In this document: piece after piece, positions 1 to 9,271 of the stretch | Layout: each line of letters starts with the position of its first letter | How positions within the stretch are numbered: the stretch's first letter is position 1 | DNA from: an uncultured Methanolobus sp. | GTDB lineage: Archaea > Halobacteriota > Methanosarcinia > Methanosarcinales > Methanosarcinaceae | Assembly (NCBI RefSeq): GCF_963665675.1 | Contig: NZ_OY762426.1 | Coordinates: forward strand, 2,728,001-2,792,000 | DNA: 64,000 nucleotides | Direction: 5' to 3' | Program-made: the position numbers and the translations under genes | The notes under the pieces: model-generated | What the model was told of the DNA's origin: nothing | Seen by the model: the letters and a program-made list of their open reading frames with translations, nothing else | The model's database searches: none

Positions 1-156
1 TTTCCAACCATTGAAAATACGAATCCTGTTTCTATGTTGAAAGTCTCCTTTGTTGAACTGAGCGTCATCATATATCACAAAGATATCGGATTTATTCATT
101 TTATCAAAAAAACCAAGATATGGTAAGTAATTTGGTTGATGAATAGCCACTTTCAT
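1..156 (-). CDS. WbqC-like family protein, 5' part only (cut by window edge)
   Basis: Only the N-terminal 52 residues are inside the window; the gene runs off the left end. The translation opens with MKVAIHQPNYLPYLGFF and continues with FVIYDDAQF and a HRNRIRI stretch, the N-terminal signature of the WbqC/WbmP family. Members sit in O-antigen and capsule loci and are thought to act in making or attaching acylated sugars. I chose the ATG at 156 because GAGGT lies 7 nt before it; an ATG at 162 would overlap that site. It follows the DUF354 gene by 30 nt in the same direction, so it is probably part of the surface-glycan operon. Confidence 0.75.
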   Translation of the reverse strand, partial: MKVAIHQPNYLPYLGFFDKMNKSDIFVIYDDAQFNKGDFQHRNRIRIFNGWK

Positions 157-186
157 ATACATACCTCATCATACAAAAATTTTAAT

Positions 187-1263
187 TTAGCCATCATAGG
201 TAATTCCATGCATATCTTTCAGAGATTTTTTGCTATCAGGAAACTTGTCTACAAGTTCAGTCAGAAATTGTGTTACATCTATTTTATCAGCAAGCATTTT
301 TTCACGCTTTTTTTGCCATATTGATTGATTGTTATCATTTTTCAGAATTTCTAAAGCTTTTTTAAAAGCATCTGACTGAGCTGTTTCTGAATCAGAAAAA
401 TTGAAAACAAGACCATATAAGGATTCCATTTCATCAATATACCCTCTTCTGCTTGTAGACAAATAGATAGAAGGAGTACCAAGAACAGCGCTTTCACAAG
501 CCATGGAAGAACTTTCACCGATAAAGAGACTTGCATAATACATAAGATCATGTATTTTTTCAGGTGAAACAATCAATCGATTTTTTTCAAGTTCAGGAGG
601 AAGATCTCTTTCAGATGTTATGTAAACTTTACCATACTTTTCAATTTCTTTGACAAAACTCAACTTGTCCGTAAAGCCCTTTGCACCCTTATCGTGAGTT
701 GCATCCCATTCTACAAATCTTACAACAATAAACTTTTCAGAGGAAGAAACTCCAATTTGCTCAAGAATTGATCTATCAGGTGTAAAATAATTGGGATGCA
801 AATATGCCAGCTCTTCAAATCCATCATAAAGCACATGTCTTTTCGAACCTAATGAATTTTTAAATGAAGACGGAGTGCAAACTAAACTTGAACAGTAATG
901 TAATATATAATTATTAAATGTGGTATTTTCAGTATCTGAAAAACCGATATGTGGAATTCCCAATAGTTTCCCCGCATGTGCCAAATACGGACTTCCCCCA
1001 ACTAACAAATCTGGTTTGAACTTTCGTGCAATACAGTAAGTCAGATAATCTGCTTCACATACACCATATATTTTCATATGAAATTTTCGATAATGTTCAC
1101 CAATGGATTCATAGGGAATATGATACGACTTCAACAAATGGAATGTTAAATCTTTATCTCTTGCAACTACTCTGACATCATGACCAATTGTTATCAGATT
1201 TTTAATGAGGTTTTTTCTGAAGTGGACATGTTTTGGGTGAGCGACCCCAATCATTATTCTCAT
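187..1263 (-). CDS. DUF354 family protein, GT-B-fold glycosyltransferase-like
   Basis: The 358-residue product starts MRIMIGVAHPKHVHFRKNL and carries the GGSPYLAHAGKLLGIP and GESSSMACESAVLGTPSI segments typical of DUF354 (PF04007), an archaeal family related to UDP-GlcNAc 2-epimerase and GT-B transferases. The late Glu-Ser-Ser-Ser stretch matches the usual sugar-nucleotide-binding region. GGAG lies 8 nt before the ATG. It sits between a FemAB-like gene and a WbqC-like gene, so a role in making a surface polysaccharide or N-glycan is the natural inference. The exact donor and acceptor cannot be read from the sequence. Confidence 0.8.
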   Translation of the reverse strand: MRIMIGVAHPKHVHFRKNLIKNLITIGHDVRVVARDKDLTFHLLKSYHIPYESIGEHYRKFHMKIYGVCEADYLTYCIARKFKPDLLVGGSPYLAHAGKLLGIPHIGFSDTENTTFNNYILHYCSSLVCTPSSFKNSLGSKRHVLYDGFEELAYLHPNYFTPDRSILEQIGVSSSEKFIVVRFVEWDATHDKGAKGFTDKLSFVKEIEKYGKVYITSERDLPPELEKNRLIVSPEKIHDLMYYASLFIGESSSMACESAVLGTPSIYLSTSRRGYIDEMESLYGLVFNFSDSETAQSDAFKKALEILKNDNNQSIWQKKREKMLADKIDVTQFLTELVDKFPDSKKSLKDMHGITYDG

Positions 1264-1296
1264 GAAAATTACTCCACCATTCCATATATTATAATA

Positions 1297-2316
1297 TTAT
1301 AAAAATTTCTTGTAGATACTAAATGCACTTTTTGCAAATTGAAGTTTCAATGTATTGTGAACATATGTGTATCGCCCATAATTAACCATGTCTCCCCCAA
1401 AAAGTCTTTTGAACTGTACCCAGCCTGATGAAACGTCTGTGTCGTTCCCCCCACCTCCAAAATCAAATCTTTTAAAGCCGTTTTCCAATCCCCATTCAAG
1501 GACTGACCACACTGCAAAATCATTTGGATAATAATTTAAATATTCGGAATCAGATCCATTATACCAAGCATATATATCATTTTTGTACAGAAGAACCAAG
1601 CGAGTTCCAATACATTTACCATCATGTTCTATAAAAAAGAATTTTGCCATCCCTTTTGGAACTAGTATATCATACACAGCTTCAAAGTTACTTATGTCTT
1701 CAAGAGGATTATTCCTTAAAGAATAGCGTTGATGAACAAGTTCATAGAACACCTTAACTTCATTCCTATTTTCAATTTCCCTAAAAATCAATTTCTGCTT
1801 TTTTGCTTTATTTACACACCTTCTTTTGCTTTTACTAATTGATCCCCATAATTCATCTTTTGACTTATTGAGATTAATAATGAAGTTATTCCATGTTTCA
1901 GGAATATAACTGCATTTTTCATAAATGGGAAAAGCATCAATAGTATTTTCTAAAGGGTAAATTCTGCTATACAATACTTTTTTATTGTTAGCAATTTGGT
2001 TATATTCATTTAATAATAAAGGTACAGCATCTAAACCTTGATTACTATCATATATAGGACCTCCACGTATAGTAGAATGACGAGAAAAACTGCCCATAAA
2101 TCCTGTTTTTTCATCTAATACCTTAGCTAAAAGAGAAGCAACTATATCACCCGTATCTTCGTTTATAGCTGCAATCATAAAAGAATCCACTGCTTTGTTT
2201 TTCGAATAGACTTGAGCCATTTCTCTTGTTTGAAAAACATTCGAATATGAGTTGTTATGAAGAAACTCATCATAAGACCTATTATTTATATCCATAGTAA
2301 TAGCAATTTCAGACAT
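1297..2316 (-). CDS. FemAB/GNAT-like peptidyl- or acyl-transferase (copy 1)
   Basis: The product has about 339 residues and the double acetyltransferase-like layout of the FemAB family (PF13480): SKSKRRCVNKAKKQ before the central helix, then GTRLVLLYKNDIYAWYNGS and RFDFGGGGNDTD near the end. Family members add amino acids or acyl groups to cell-wall or exopolysaccharide precursors. I chose the ATG at 2316, preceded by GGAG at 8 nt, over an earlier ATG that would overlap the upstream gene by 17 nt. The start lies just past the stop of the aminotransferase, so translation is probably coupled. It is a paralogue of the gene at 7308-8309; both end in a GGDMVNYGRY-type motif. Confidence 0.75.
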   Translation of the reverse strand: MSEIAITMDINNRSYDEFLHNNSYSNVFQTREMAQVYSKNKAVDSFMIAAINEDTGDIVASLLAKVLDEKTGFMGSFSRHSTIRGGPIYDSNQGLDAVPLLLNEYNQIANNKKVLYSRIYPLENTIDAFPIYEKCSYIPETWNNFIINLNKSKDELWGSISKSKRRCVNKAKKQKLIFREIENRNEVKVFYELVHQRYSLRNNPLEDISNFEAVYDILVPKGMAKFFFIEHDGKCIGTRLVLLYKNDIYAWYNGSDSEYLNYYPNDFAVWSVLEWGLENGFKRFDFGGGGNDTDVSSGWVQFKRLFGGDMVNYGRYTYVHNTLKLQFAKSAFSIYKKFL

Positions 2317-2317
2317 A

Positions 2318-3502
2318 TTACAAGCTCCCATCACAAAAATTGTTGATGTGTTTAATGATTGACTCCAATTCTTTTTCTTTTAAAGTGTAATGATTAGGTA
2401 CAGTAAGTATTCTCTCACATAGATATTCTGTATTTGGGCAGTCCCTCATATATCCGTATTTCTTCATTGCTATTAACGGAACATTGCTAAATAGCTGAGT
2501 AGTATCAACCCCCTCTCTTTTAAGAGAAACAACTGCTGAATCTCGTGTATTTTTGCTTTGTACAACAAGAGGAAATAAAAAATAATTACAAAAAGTATCT
2601 TTTTTTTCTGGGAATGTCCTGAATAAACTGCAATTTACACTTTTCAACATTGAAGATGAATTAGATCGTTGTTTTTCAACATTCTGTGGAAATAATAACA
2701 TCTTAGTAGAAATTGTAATTAAATCAGTTTTTCTGATGTTCTGCACTTTAAAAGAATATTTGTTCATAATGTCTACTTTTTTTTCTACGAGTGATCCAAT
2801 TGGTAATGAAACAAGACCAAACCAAGGACGATGATAAAGAGCAGATCTCAAGTATGTTTTGAATGCATGTTTAATTTCACCTATCATAGATTCATTAGAA
2901 TAATTTTGAAGTACAGCTCTAATATTGTCCATGAGTCGTTTGTTTGAGGTAACTATCATACCACCTTCGCCAGCCGAGATATATTTTCCACTTCTAAAAC
3001 TAAAATACCCTGCTGTGCCCATAGTACCAAGCAAAGAATCGCCATATTTACTTAATAATGCATGTGCACAATCCTCAATAACAGGCACATCACCTGCAAT
3101 GCACATTATTTCATCCATGTCAGCAGGCCTGCCAAATGTATGAATAACAACAATAACATCCAAGTCATGGATTTTACTTTGCAAATCCATGGGATCTAAT
3201 GTCAGATTATCAAGGTCAACATCTAAAAAAACAGGCACGTGACCCGCGTAGATAATAGAATCAAAATTACTGGGACAAGAATATAATGGGATACCTATTT
3301 TTGATTTTTCTGGTAAGCAAAGCCCCTTTAGAATCAAATATAGTGACATTCTACCACTATTCGTAAAAATCACAGAGGAATTAAAAATGTCATTCATAGA
3401 TTTATGATTTGTTGACTTCCTTAAATTAAGTAAAGATGTGACTAAATCTACAAAAGTATAATCAATATTAAAGCGGGGTATTAATCTTGGATTTGGTTTC
3501 AT
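2318..3502 (-). CDS. DegT/DnrJ/EryC1/StrS-family aminotransferase
   Basis: The 394-residue PLP enzyme resembles sugar aminotransferases that act on nucleotide-linked keto-sugars. The lysine in SFRSGKYISAGEGGMIVTSN is in the place of the PLP Schiff-base lysine, and VIEDCAHALLSKYG is the cofactor Asp/His region. The length fits the family (370-400). It lies directly upstream of the FemAB-like gene with no gap. The likely product is an amino-sugar that later enzymes in the cluster acylate; which sugar is not visible. Confidence 0.85.
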   Translation of the reverse strand: MKPNPRLIPRFNIDYTFVDLVTSLLNLRKSTNHKSMNDIFNSSVIFTNSGRMSLYLILKGLCLPEKSKIGIPLYSCPSNFDSIIYAGHVPVFLDVDLDNLTLDPMDLQSKIHDLDVIVVIHTFGRPADMDEIMCIAGDVPVIEDCAHALLSKYGDSLLGTMGTAGYFSFRSGKYISAGEGGMIVTSNKRLMDNIRAVLQNYSNESMIGEIKHAFKTYLRSALYHRPWFGLVSLPIGSLVEKKVDIMNKYSFKVQNIRKTDLITISTKMLLFPQNVEKQRSNSSSMLKSVNCSLFRTFPEKKDTFCNYFLFPLVVQSKNTRDSAVVSLKREGVDTTQLFSNVPLIAMKKYGYMRDCPNTEYLCERILTVPNHYTLKEKELESIIKHINNFCDGSL

Positions 3503-3695
3503 TGTTCTAAATGGTTAACAGATTTTTCAATAAATAGCTGATGCCAAATGACTCAACAGGTAAATTTACTGCTAATTATGTCTCATTAATAAATATCTAT
3601 TTTTTAGATTATACACATAATTCACTTACTCAATCATATTTCACAAAATTGATGGCATAAAATATGCCATCAAATAAATGAGTCTGTCGAAATCT

Positions 3696-4232
3696 TCATT
3701 TTTTATTTAATCTTGATTTTATCACTCTTGCAGGAACTCCACCTACTATAGAATACGGAGGGACATCTTTAGTCACTACGGCTCCGCTGCCTAGAATTGA
3801 ACCTTTGCCTATTCTACAACCAGGTAGTATGATTACTTGCCTCCCTATCCAAACATCATCTTCAATAACAACTGGTTCATATTCATGATAACCTTGTAAC
3901 CTCATAGGAACGCTCAAATCATCATATCTATGATTTCTTGTAAGAATAGCAACATTAGGTCCCATCATAACGTGGTCACCTATTGTTGTGTGTTTTCCAA
4001 TAAAGGAATTTGGCCCTAATCCCGAATAATTTCCAATTTTCCGGTTATTTCCATTACCGAAGTATACTCGATCATCAACTAAAATTCCTTTACCACATTC
4101 ATCAAATATTTGTTTTATGAGAAAAGCTCGAATTATTTTCGCTGGATAACAAAATTGGACTTTAGGCAAATATCTTGCGAAGGAGTAATAGCATAACAAG
4201 GCTAAGTATTTTGCTATTTTTTGTAGATTCAT
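3696..4232 (-). CDS. Left-handed beta-helix sugar O-acetyltransferase (WbbJ/MaA-like)
   Basis: The 178-residue protein has a short N-terminal helix region, then hexapeptide repeats (IGNYSGLGPNSFIGKHTTIG and similar). RNHRYDD holds the usual catalytic histidine, and the end reads GAVVTKDVPPYSIVGGVPAR, the standard C-terminal cap of the WbbJ/maltose acetyltransferase group. It would transfer acetyl from acetyl-CoA to a sugar hydroxyl of the surface glycan. About 190 nt without genes lie on either side, so it may be transcribed separately. Confidence 0.85.
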   Translation of the reverse strand: MNLQKIAKYLALLCYYSFARYLPKVQFCYPAKIIRAFLIKQIFDECGKGILVDDRVYFGNGNNRKIGNYSGLGPNSFIGKHTTIGDHVMMGPNVAILTRNHRYDDLSVPMRLQGYHEYEPVVIEDDVWIGRQVIILPGCRIGKGSILGSGAVVTKDVPPYSIVGGVPARVIKSRLNKK

Positions 4233-4417
4233 TCGTCCACTCCAAGTACACTATCTATTTAATGCTTATTCGACATTAGAATTATTTGATAATATGTCAT
4301 ATTATATATATATAACTCATTTTTATTTTGCTTTTCATCATTAATTTATGTAGCACTAATAGGTGTAATATGCAATTACTTATATATTAAATTTCTTTTT
4401 TAATATGTGTAGGACTT

Positions 4418-5563
4418 CTAAGCGTCAAGAATTTCTAGAAGATTAGAAACTATAGTTGTTGCTGAATAAGACTTGCTTCTTTCATAGCTTAGATTTGAAT
4501 AATAGTGGATCAGTTTTTCGTCTTCTAACAAATGGATGATATTATTACAAAGTTCAATAGGTTTTTGACAGCTATAGAGCAAACCACATTTGCCGTTTTC
4601 TAACAATTCTTGATTTGGCTTGATATCAGAAGCAATTATTGGTAAACCATATGACATCGCTTCAAGTATGGCCATTGCGTGCCCTCCTTCTAATAAAGAA
4701 GGAAAAACGAAGCAATCACATTTCTGATAATATTCCAAAAGATTATTGTAAGGCAATGTACCCATCAAAAAAACATGCTTATTCAAATTATATTCAGTTA
4801 TTATATTTTCAAAATATTCAGGTGTTTTGCAAGGGCCTATTAAAAACAAACAAACATTAATTTTTTGACTAATTAATTTTGCAATAGCCTGTAATAATAT
4901 CATAATCCCTTTATTTTCTTCAACTCTTCCTACATATAACAAACGATGGTTCTTTTGTGGAGAAAATGATTTTACAAATTTAGGAAGTTCGATGAAATTA
5001 GGAATGTAATGAACATTATTAAATTCAAGGCTTTCAAGTATTAATTTCATTTCAGAAGTCAAAGCAATAGTAACATCTATTTTTTTTCGAATAAGGGGAA
5101 CTACTACAAAATCATCTAATAAGACTGCAAGTTTAGATTTTGTATTCATATTAGGAGGAGTAGTTCTTGTATAAACAATCTTTTTTTGGCACATTTTTGC
5201 AGCTATAATTGCCCCTAAAGAAAAACGGTATTTTACAGAAATAATGTGAACAATATCTGGTTTTATTTTTTTGATAGTTTTATAGGTATTTATAAAGGAG
5301 AATAGATCTATAAACCAATTATACATATACTTTGGACTATAAAATGATTTGTATCGAAAATTAAATATCATGCCATTAGATTTTCTTCCTCCTTTAAATT
5401 GAGGGTAAATTACTGTAGTTTCAAGCCCAAATTTTTGTACATATTTAGCTAATAAAAAAATGTATCTTTCAGTTCCCCCGGGAAAGATTATGTTTGAGCT
5501 ATTAAAAGTAACAAAAGAATCACCCACTATTAAATAGCCAATTTGCTTTTTTCTAGATGACAT
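4418..5563 (-). CDS. Glycosyltransferase family 4 (GT-B, retaining)
   Basis: The 381-residue protein has the two-domain GT4 layout. The N-terminal domain shows a GGTERYIFLLAKYV stretch; the C-terminal domain has LLYVGRVEENKGIMILLQAI and FPSLLEGGHAMAILEAMSYG, the donor-binding E-x7-E motif. It would add one sugar to a lipid-linked or growing glycan at the cytoplasmic membrane face. Base composition is AT-rich like its neighbours. The acceptor is unknown. Confidence 0.85.
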   Translation of the reverse strand: MSSRKKQIGYLIVGDSFVTFNSSNIIFPGGTERYIFLLAKYVQKFGLETTVIYPQFKGGRKSNGMIFNFRYKSFYSPKYMYNWFIDLFSFINTYKTIKKIKPDIVHIISVKYRFSLGAIIAAKMCQKKIVYTRTTPPNMNTKSKLAVLLDDFVVVPLIRKKIDVTIALTSEMKLILESLEFNNVHYIPNFIELPKFVKSFSPQKNHRLLYVGRVEENKGIMILLQAIAKLISQKINVCLFLIGPCKTPEYFENIITEYNLNKHVFLMGTLPYNNLLEYYQKCDCFVFPSLLEGGHAMAILEAMSYGLPIIASDIKPNQELLENGKCGLLYSCQKPIELCNNIIHLLEDEKLIHYYSNLSYERSKSYSATTIVSNLLEILDA

Positions 5564-5735
5564 AATTCACACCATCAAATTGTTAATAACATAGTACATT
5601 TAGGTATAATTTTTATTAGGATTATTTACTATTTGTTGACTAGATTGTTCTTTTAGAATAAATGTAAATATCTTCTTGTTATAATAAAGTCTTCAAAAGT
5701 TTGTGATTATGTAACAATTCTTTTTGTGTAATATA

Positions 5736-7193
5736 CTAATTAAATATATTTGTTTTTCGTCTTTGTGACAATAAATGTCTTAGGTAATTTCTGTGCACCA
5801 CAATTACAAATAAGGCATATATTAACATCCCTATAAAAGTAATAAACAATAACTTCACTTCAGGTGAAGAAAAATAATTTAATTTTTGAAAAAATACAAT
5901 GCCAATTGACATTAGAAAAGTTCCTATTAAAGAAACATGCATAGAAGTGATTGTTTCATACATAGATATATTAAGAATATCATTTGATTTTTTTAGCGAA
6001 TAAATAGTAGCAAGTGCTACTGCAATAGTTACAGCAATGCCAGCTCCATAAATTCCAAATCCTGTTGTTAATGGATAAATCAGAATAATAAGAATTAACA
6101 ACTGAAAATAATCTACCTTTGTCATTATTTCGGGATTACCCATAGCAAGAAAGACAGAAGTATTTATTTTTTTAAAAGATGCAAACATTCCATATATGCA
6201 CAAAACTTGCAATATAGGTACAGAAGGAAGCCACTTATTGCCATATATTACCCCTATGAAAGAATCAGAAATCAATAATAATCCAATAGAAGCCGGAATT
6301 ATAAACAATGAAAAAAAAGATAGAACTTTTAAATGGGAATGGTTCAATCTATCGATGTCATGTTGAAGTTTGGAATAGATTGGGTAAATAATCTGTGAAA
6401 GTACTAAAGCTGCCTGAATTGTGAACATTCCAGCGGCTGACATGGAAATAGTATAGTATCCCAAAGATTCTGCATCAAATAATTTGCCAATTAATGCAGA
6501 ATCAATACTAGATAAAATGAATGTAATAACACCTGATAAAGCAACAAACTTTCCAAAAGATAATAATTCTATTGCTTTATTCAGGCTGAAATTTATAGAA
6601 GGCCTCCATGATACAGAATACCAATATGCAATGACAGTCGTTATTTCTAAGATAAGTCGGCCAATGATGAGACTCCACACACCGTACCCTAAATATGCTA
6701 AAGCAATTGCAGTTAGTCCATAAATGAGTTTAGGTAAAATCTGAGGAATAAACATTTTACGAAAGCATAAAGATTTTACGAGTATTGTTCGGGGAAGTGC
6801 ACCAAAAGACCAAATAACAACTGTTAACAAAAGAGCTCTGAGGACAGATTCAAAACTATTGTTTTCAAAAAAATAAGCAATCCATGGAGACATGTAATAA
6901 GAGATAGCATAAAGAAAGAGTGCAAATAATGGATAAATAATAAAAGCAGTACTGTAAACTTCATGCTGTTCTGAATCATCCCCTTCGTAATGTATTAAGG
7001 CGGATTCTAAACCGAAATCACGAGTAATCTCGAAAAAATTGACAAAAATCAATGCAAGAGATACAAGACCAAAATCCTCAGGAATAAGAAGCCTTGCAAG
7101 CACAATTGTCACTACAAAGTTAATAAGCTTTAATGATAATTTGCTTAAAGTAAGCCAAAAAACACCATTCAAAAATTTTTCTTTTAAGGTCAT
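5736..7193 (-). CDS. Polysaccharide flippase, MOP superfamily (WzxC/RfbX type)
   Basis: The 485-residue protein is almost wholly hydrophobic with about 12-14 predicted membrane segments. It begins MTLKEKFLNGVFWLTLSKLS and has the LARLLIPEDFGLVSLALIFV stretch diagnostic of the lipopolysaccharide biosynthesis/Wzx group. It would flip lipid-linked oligosaccharide across the membrane. Position between glycosyltransferase and FemAB genes supports export of the glycan assembled by this locus. Confidence 0.87.
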   Translation of the reverse strand: MTLKEKFLNGVFWLTLSKLSLKLINFVVTIVLARLLIPEDFGLVSLALIFVNFFEITRDFGLESALIHYEGDDSEQHEVYSTAFIIYPLFALFLYAISYYMSPWIAYFFENNSFESVLRALLLTVVIWSFGALPRTILVKSLCFRKMFIPQILPKLIYGLTAIALAYLGYGVWSLIIGRLILEITTVIAYWYSVSWRPSINFSLNKAIELLSFGKFVALSGVITFILSSIDSALIGKLFDAESLGYYTISMSAAGMFTIQAALVLSQIIYPIYSKLQHDIDRLNHSHLKVLSFFSLFIIPASIGLLLISDSFIGVIYGNKWLPSVPILQVLCIYGMFASFKKINTSVFLAMGNPEIMTKVDYFQLLILIILIYPLTTGFGIYGAGIAVTIAVALATIYSLKKSNDILNISMYETITSMHVSLIGTFLMSIGIVFFQKLNYFSSPEVKLLFITFIGMLIYALFVIVVHRNYLRHLLSQRRKTNIFN

Positions 7194-7307
7194 ATCAATC
7201 TTAACATATTACAACAATACTTAACTAAAATTTACCAAATAATAGAAGTTCCATATGAAACGACTAACATATGCTTTAATCCATAACAATAAATAGATCA
7301 TTTGCAA

Positions 7308-8309
7308 CTATAAAAATTGTTTGTATGCTTTGAATGCAATTTGTGAAATGCTTTCCTTTAAAGAAGAATGCACCCTTTCATATCTGCCATAATTCACCAT
7401 TTCCCCACCAAATCTTCTCTTAAACTCCCTGACACCATATGGTTTATCAGGGTGGCCCGCACCACCAAAATCAAAGACTTTGTATTTTCCGGCATTTATC
7501 TTGAGGATATACCAAACAAGAGCCTCATCAACATAATCTACACCTTGTCTGGATCCAGCGTACCAGTCATACACCACATCCTTATAGTTAAGGGTAATTC
7601 TAGTTCCTACTACTTCCTCGTTCTTAAATGCAATGAAAAAATCTGCATGATCCGTAATTGAAAGATCATCATATACAGCCTCAAAAAGAGAAATATCTGC
7701 TATAGGGATCTTAAACCGCTTATAAGTTTCAAGCACCAGATTGTAGCATAGATCCAGTTCTTCCTTGTTTTCTACGCTCCTGACAACAATCCCATTCCTT
7801 TCTGCCCTGTTTATTCCTTTCCGACGTGATTTCTGGATATCCGACCAGATTTCTTCTTCCGGCCGGTTAAGATCAATAAGAAAATCAAGATGCTCATCAT
7901 ATTTATACCCAAGATTAGTCAATATTTCAGAGCAATCGCCGGTATCCCACATATTTCGTATCTGAGTATATACTATCTTTTTACCTACAAGCTTATTATA
8001 ATGCACCATCAAAGCCCGAACAGCTTCCATCCCTGAAACCGAATCCACAAACAAAGGAGCACCTTGAAGAACTGAACGTGAGGAAAAAGAAGAAAAAATT
8101 CCTAACATTTCAGAAATCACAGAACCCTGAACCAAAGCCAGTAATTCCCCTGAACCTTCATCTTTTGCAACAAGCCTTACTGGCTCATATTTATTGGTTT
8201 TTTCATAAACCTTTGACATATAAGATGTCTGGAAAATATTTCCATGCGGATGATCAAGAACAAATTGATCCCACTCTATATTATCAAAATCATCAGTAAT
8301 TATTACCAT
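7308..8309 (-). CDS. FemAB/GNAT-like transferase (copy 2)
   Basis: The product has about 333 residues and is homologous to the gene at 1297-2316. Shared landmarks are SRRKGINRAERNG, GTRITLNYKDVVYDWYAGS, VFDFGGAGHPDKPYG and the GGEMVNYGRYERVH tail. I start it at the ATG at 8309: a GGAG lies 6 nt upstream, whereas the longer reading frame would need TTG at 8321. It follows the polysaccharide deacetylase by 16 nt, so the two are probably one transcript. Bacterial exosortase/EPS loci also pair a FemAB-like gene with a deacetylase. Confidence 0.77.
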   Translation of the reverse strand: MVIITDDFDNIEWDQFVLDHPHGNIFQTSYMSKVYEKTNKYEPVRLVAKDEGSGELLALVQGSVISEMLGIFSSFSSRSVLQGAPLFVDSVSGMEAVRALMVHYNKLVGKKIVYTQIRNMWDTGDCSEILTNLGYKYDEHLDFLIDLNRPEEEIWSDIQKSRRKGINRAERNGIVVRSVENKEELDLCYNLVLETYKRFKIPIADISLFEAVYDDLSITDHADFFIAFKNEEVVGTRITLNYKDVVYDWYAGSRQGVDYVDEALVWYILKINAGKYKVFDFGGAGHPDKPYGVREFKRRFGGEMVNYGRYERVHSSLKESISQIAFKAYKQFL

Positions 8310-8325
8310 AAATATCTCCAAGGAT

Positions 8326-9114
8326 TTAATTACTCATCTTCCTGTACTGTATAATACACGCCTTACCAACATTTTTAAGATTCTGCATGACCAGCTCTTT
8401 GGTCCATCCCATCATTCCATCACACCATCTGTTAGGGTGAGCAAGGATGCATATCTGTTTGAGATCTTCACGTTTTACAAGATTAATAACATCGTCCGTC
8501 GACCTTATGATTTTCCCATATTTCGTGCTTAATTCATTATCCGGATTTTCCAGAACATCCTTTACACGTATATTTCTATCTGCCCATGTTCTTCCAGTAT
8601 CCGTAAGATATAGTACTTTAGAATAATCAATCGAATAATATGGTTCACCAATTAATCCAAAATCTTCAAAGTCATAATCTTTCCAGAGATCCCTGTTGGA
8701 CCATGAGGCAAAGGGGTTTCCATGCATACATGCTGTTGTAACATCAGCATACTGGCGAAGATCATCCAGTTCTTTTCGGAATATTTCCAAAGCTTTTTCC
8801 TTATCTCCTTTTGCCTTGTCCATGACCTCATAATGAAACCCGACTTCATGTCCCATATCAGCAATTTCTTCAATAGCTTTAGGAATAAAAACATCTTTAA
8901 CATGCCTGAAATAATAAGTGGACTTTACACCATATTCGGCTTCCAGTCTTGCCATTGCAAGATTTCTACCAACTGCCCTGTCAACATCATGACGAAGTAT
9001 TATGCATCTTTCCTGAGGAGAAGTAAGATAATCATGAACAGGCAGAGGGACATATTTTGTAAGCCCTATTGTTTCAATAAGCCCTTTATATTTAACTAGT
9101 GTGAAATCTCTCAA
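8326..9114 (-). CDS. Polysaccharide deacetylase-like protein (NodB-type fold)
   Basis: The 262-residue protein carries RCIILRHDVDRAVGRNLAMA, the His-Asp-Val-Asp motif that binds the metal and acts as base in carbohydrate esterase family 4, then MGHEVGFHYEVMD and a late CILAHPNRW histidine. Length and motifs fit the polysaccharide deacetylases in exopolysaccharide loci. The start is TTG at 9114, with GAGGT 6 nt upstream and no in-frame ATG nearby. It is the first gene of the minus-strand surface-glycan block and diverges from the archaeosortase gene. Confidence 0.8.
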   Translation of the reverse strand: MRDFTLVKYKGLIETIGLTKYVPLPVHDYLTSPQERCIILRHDVDRAVGRNLAMARLEAEYGVKSTYYFRHVKDVFIPKAIEEIADMGHEVGFHYEVMDKAKGDKEKALEIFRKELDDLRQYADVTTACMHGNPFASWSNRDLWKDYDFEDFGLIGEPYYSIDYSKVLYLTDTGRTWADRNIRVKDVLENPDNELSTKYGKIIRSTDDVINLVKREDLKQICILAHPNRWCDGMMGWTKELVMQNLKNVGKACIIQYRKMSN

Positions 9115-9174
9115 AACATAACCTCAATGGAAATAATAAGCTAATCACTAAACAGAACGAAATATAAATTACTA

Positions 9175-9240
9175 ACTATATAAATATTAGCACCTGCTCA
9201 AAAATGATGATAATGAGGAGTTCAGTCAAATATATATATC
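9175..9240. promoter_or_regulatory. Divergent promoter region between deacetylase and archaeosortase
   Basis: On the minus strand a TATA-like ATATTTATATAG lies at about 9175-9187, fitting transcription toward the deacetylase at 9114. On the plus strand TATATATATC at 9229-9240 fits a start near 9265, just before the archaeosortase ATG at 9272. The latter would leave a very short leader. Confidence 0.5.
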
Positions 9241-9271
9241 ACATAAATGATTCTGTAAAAGGGTATAAGAA

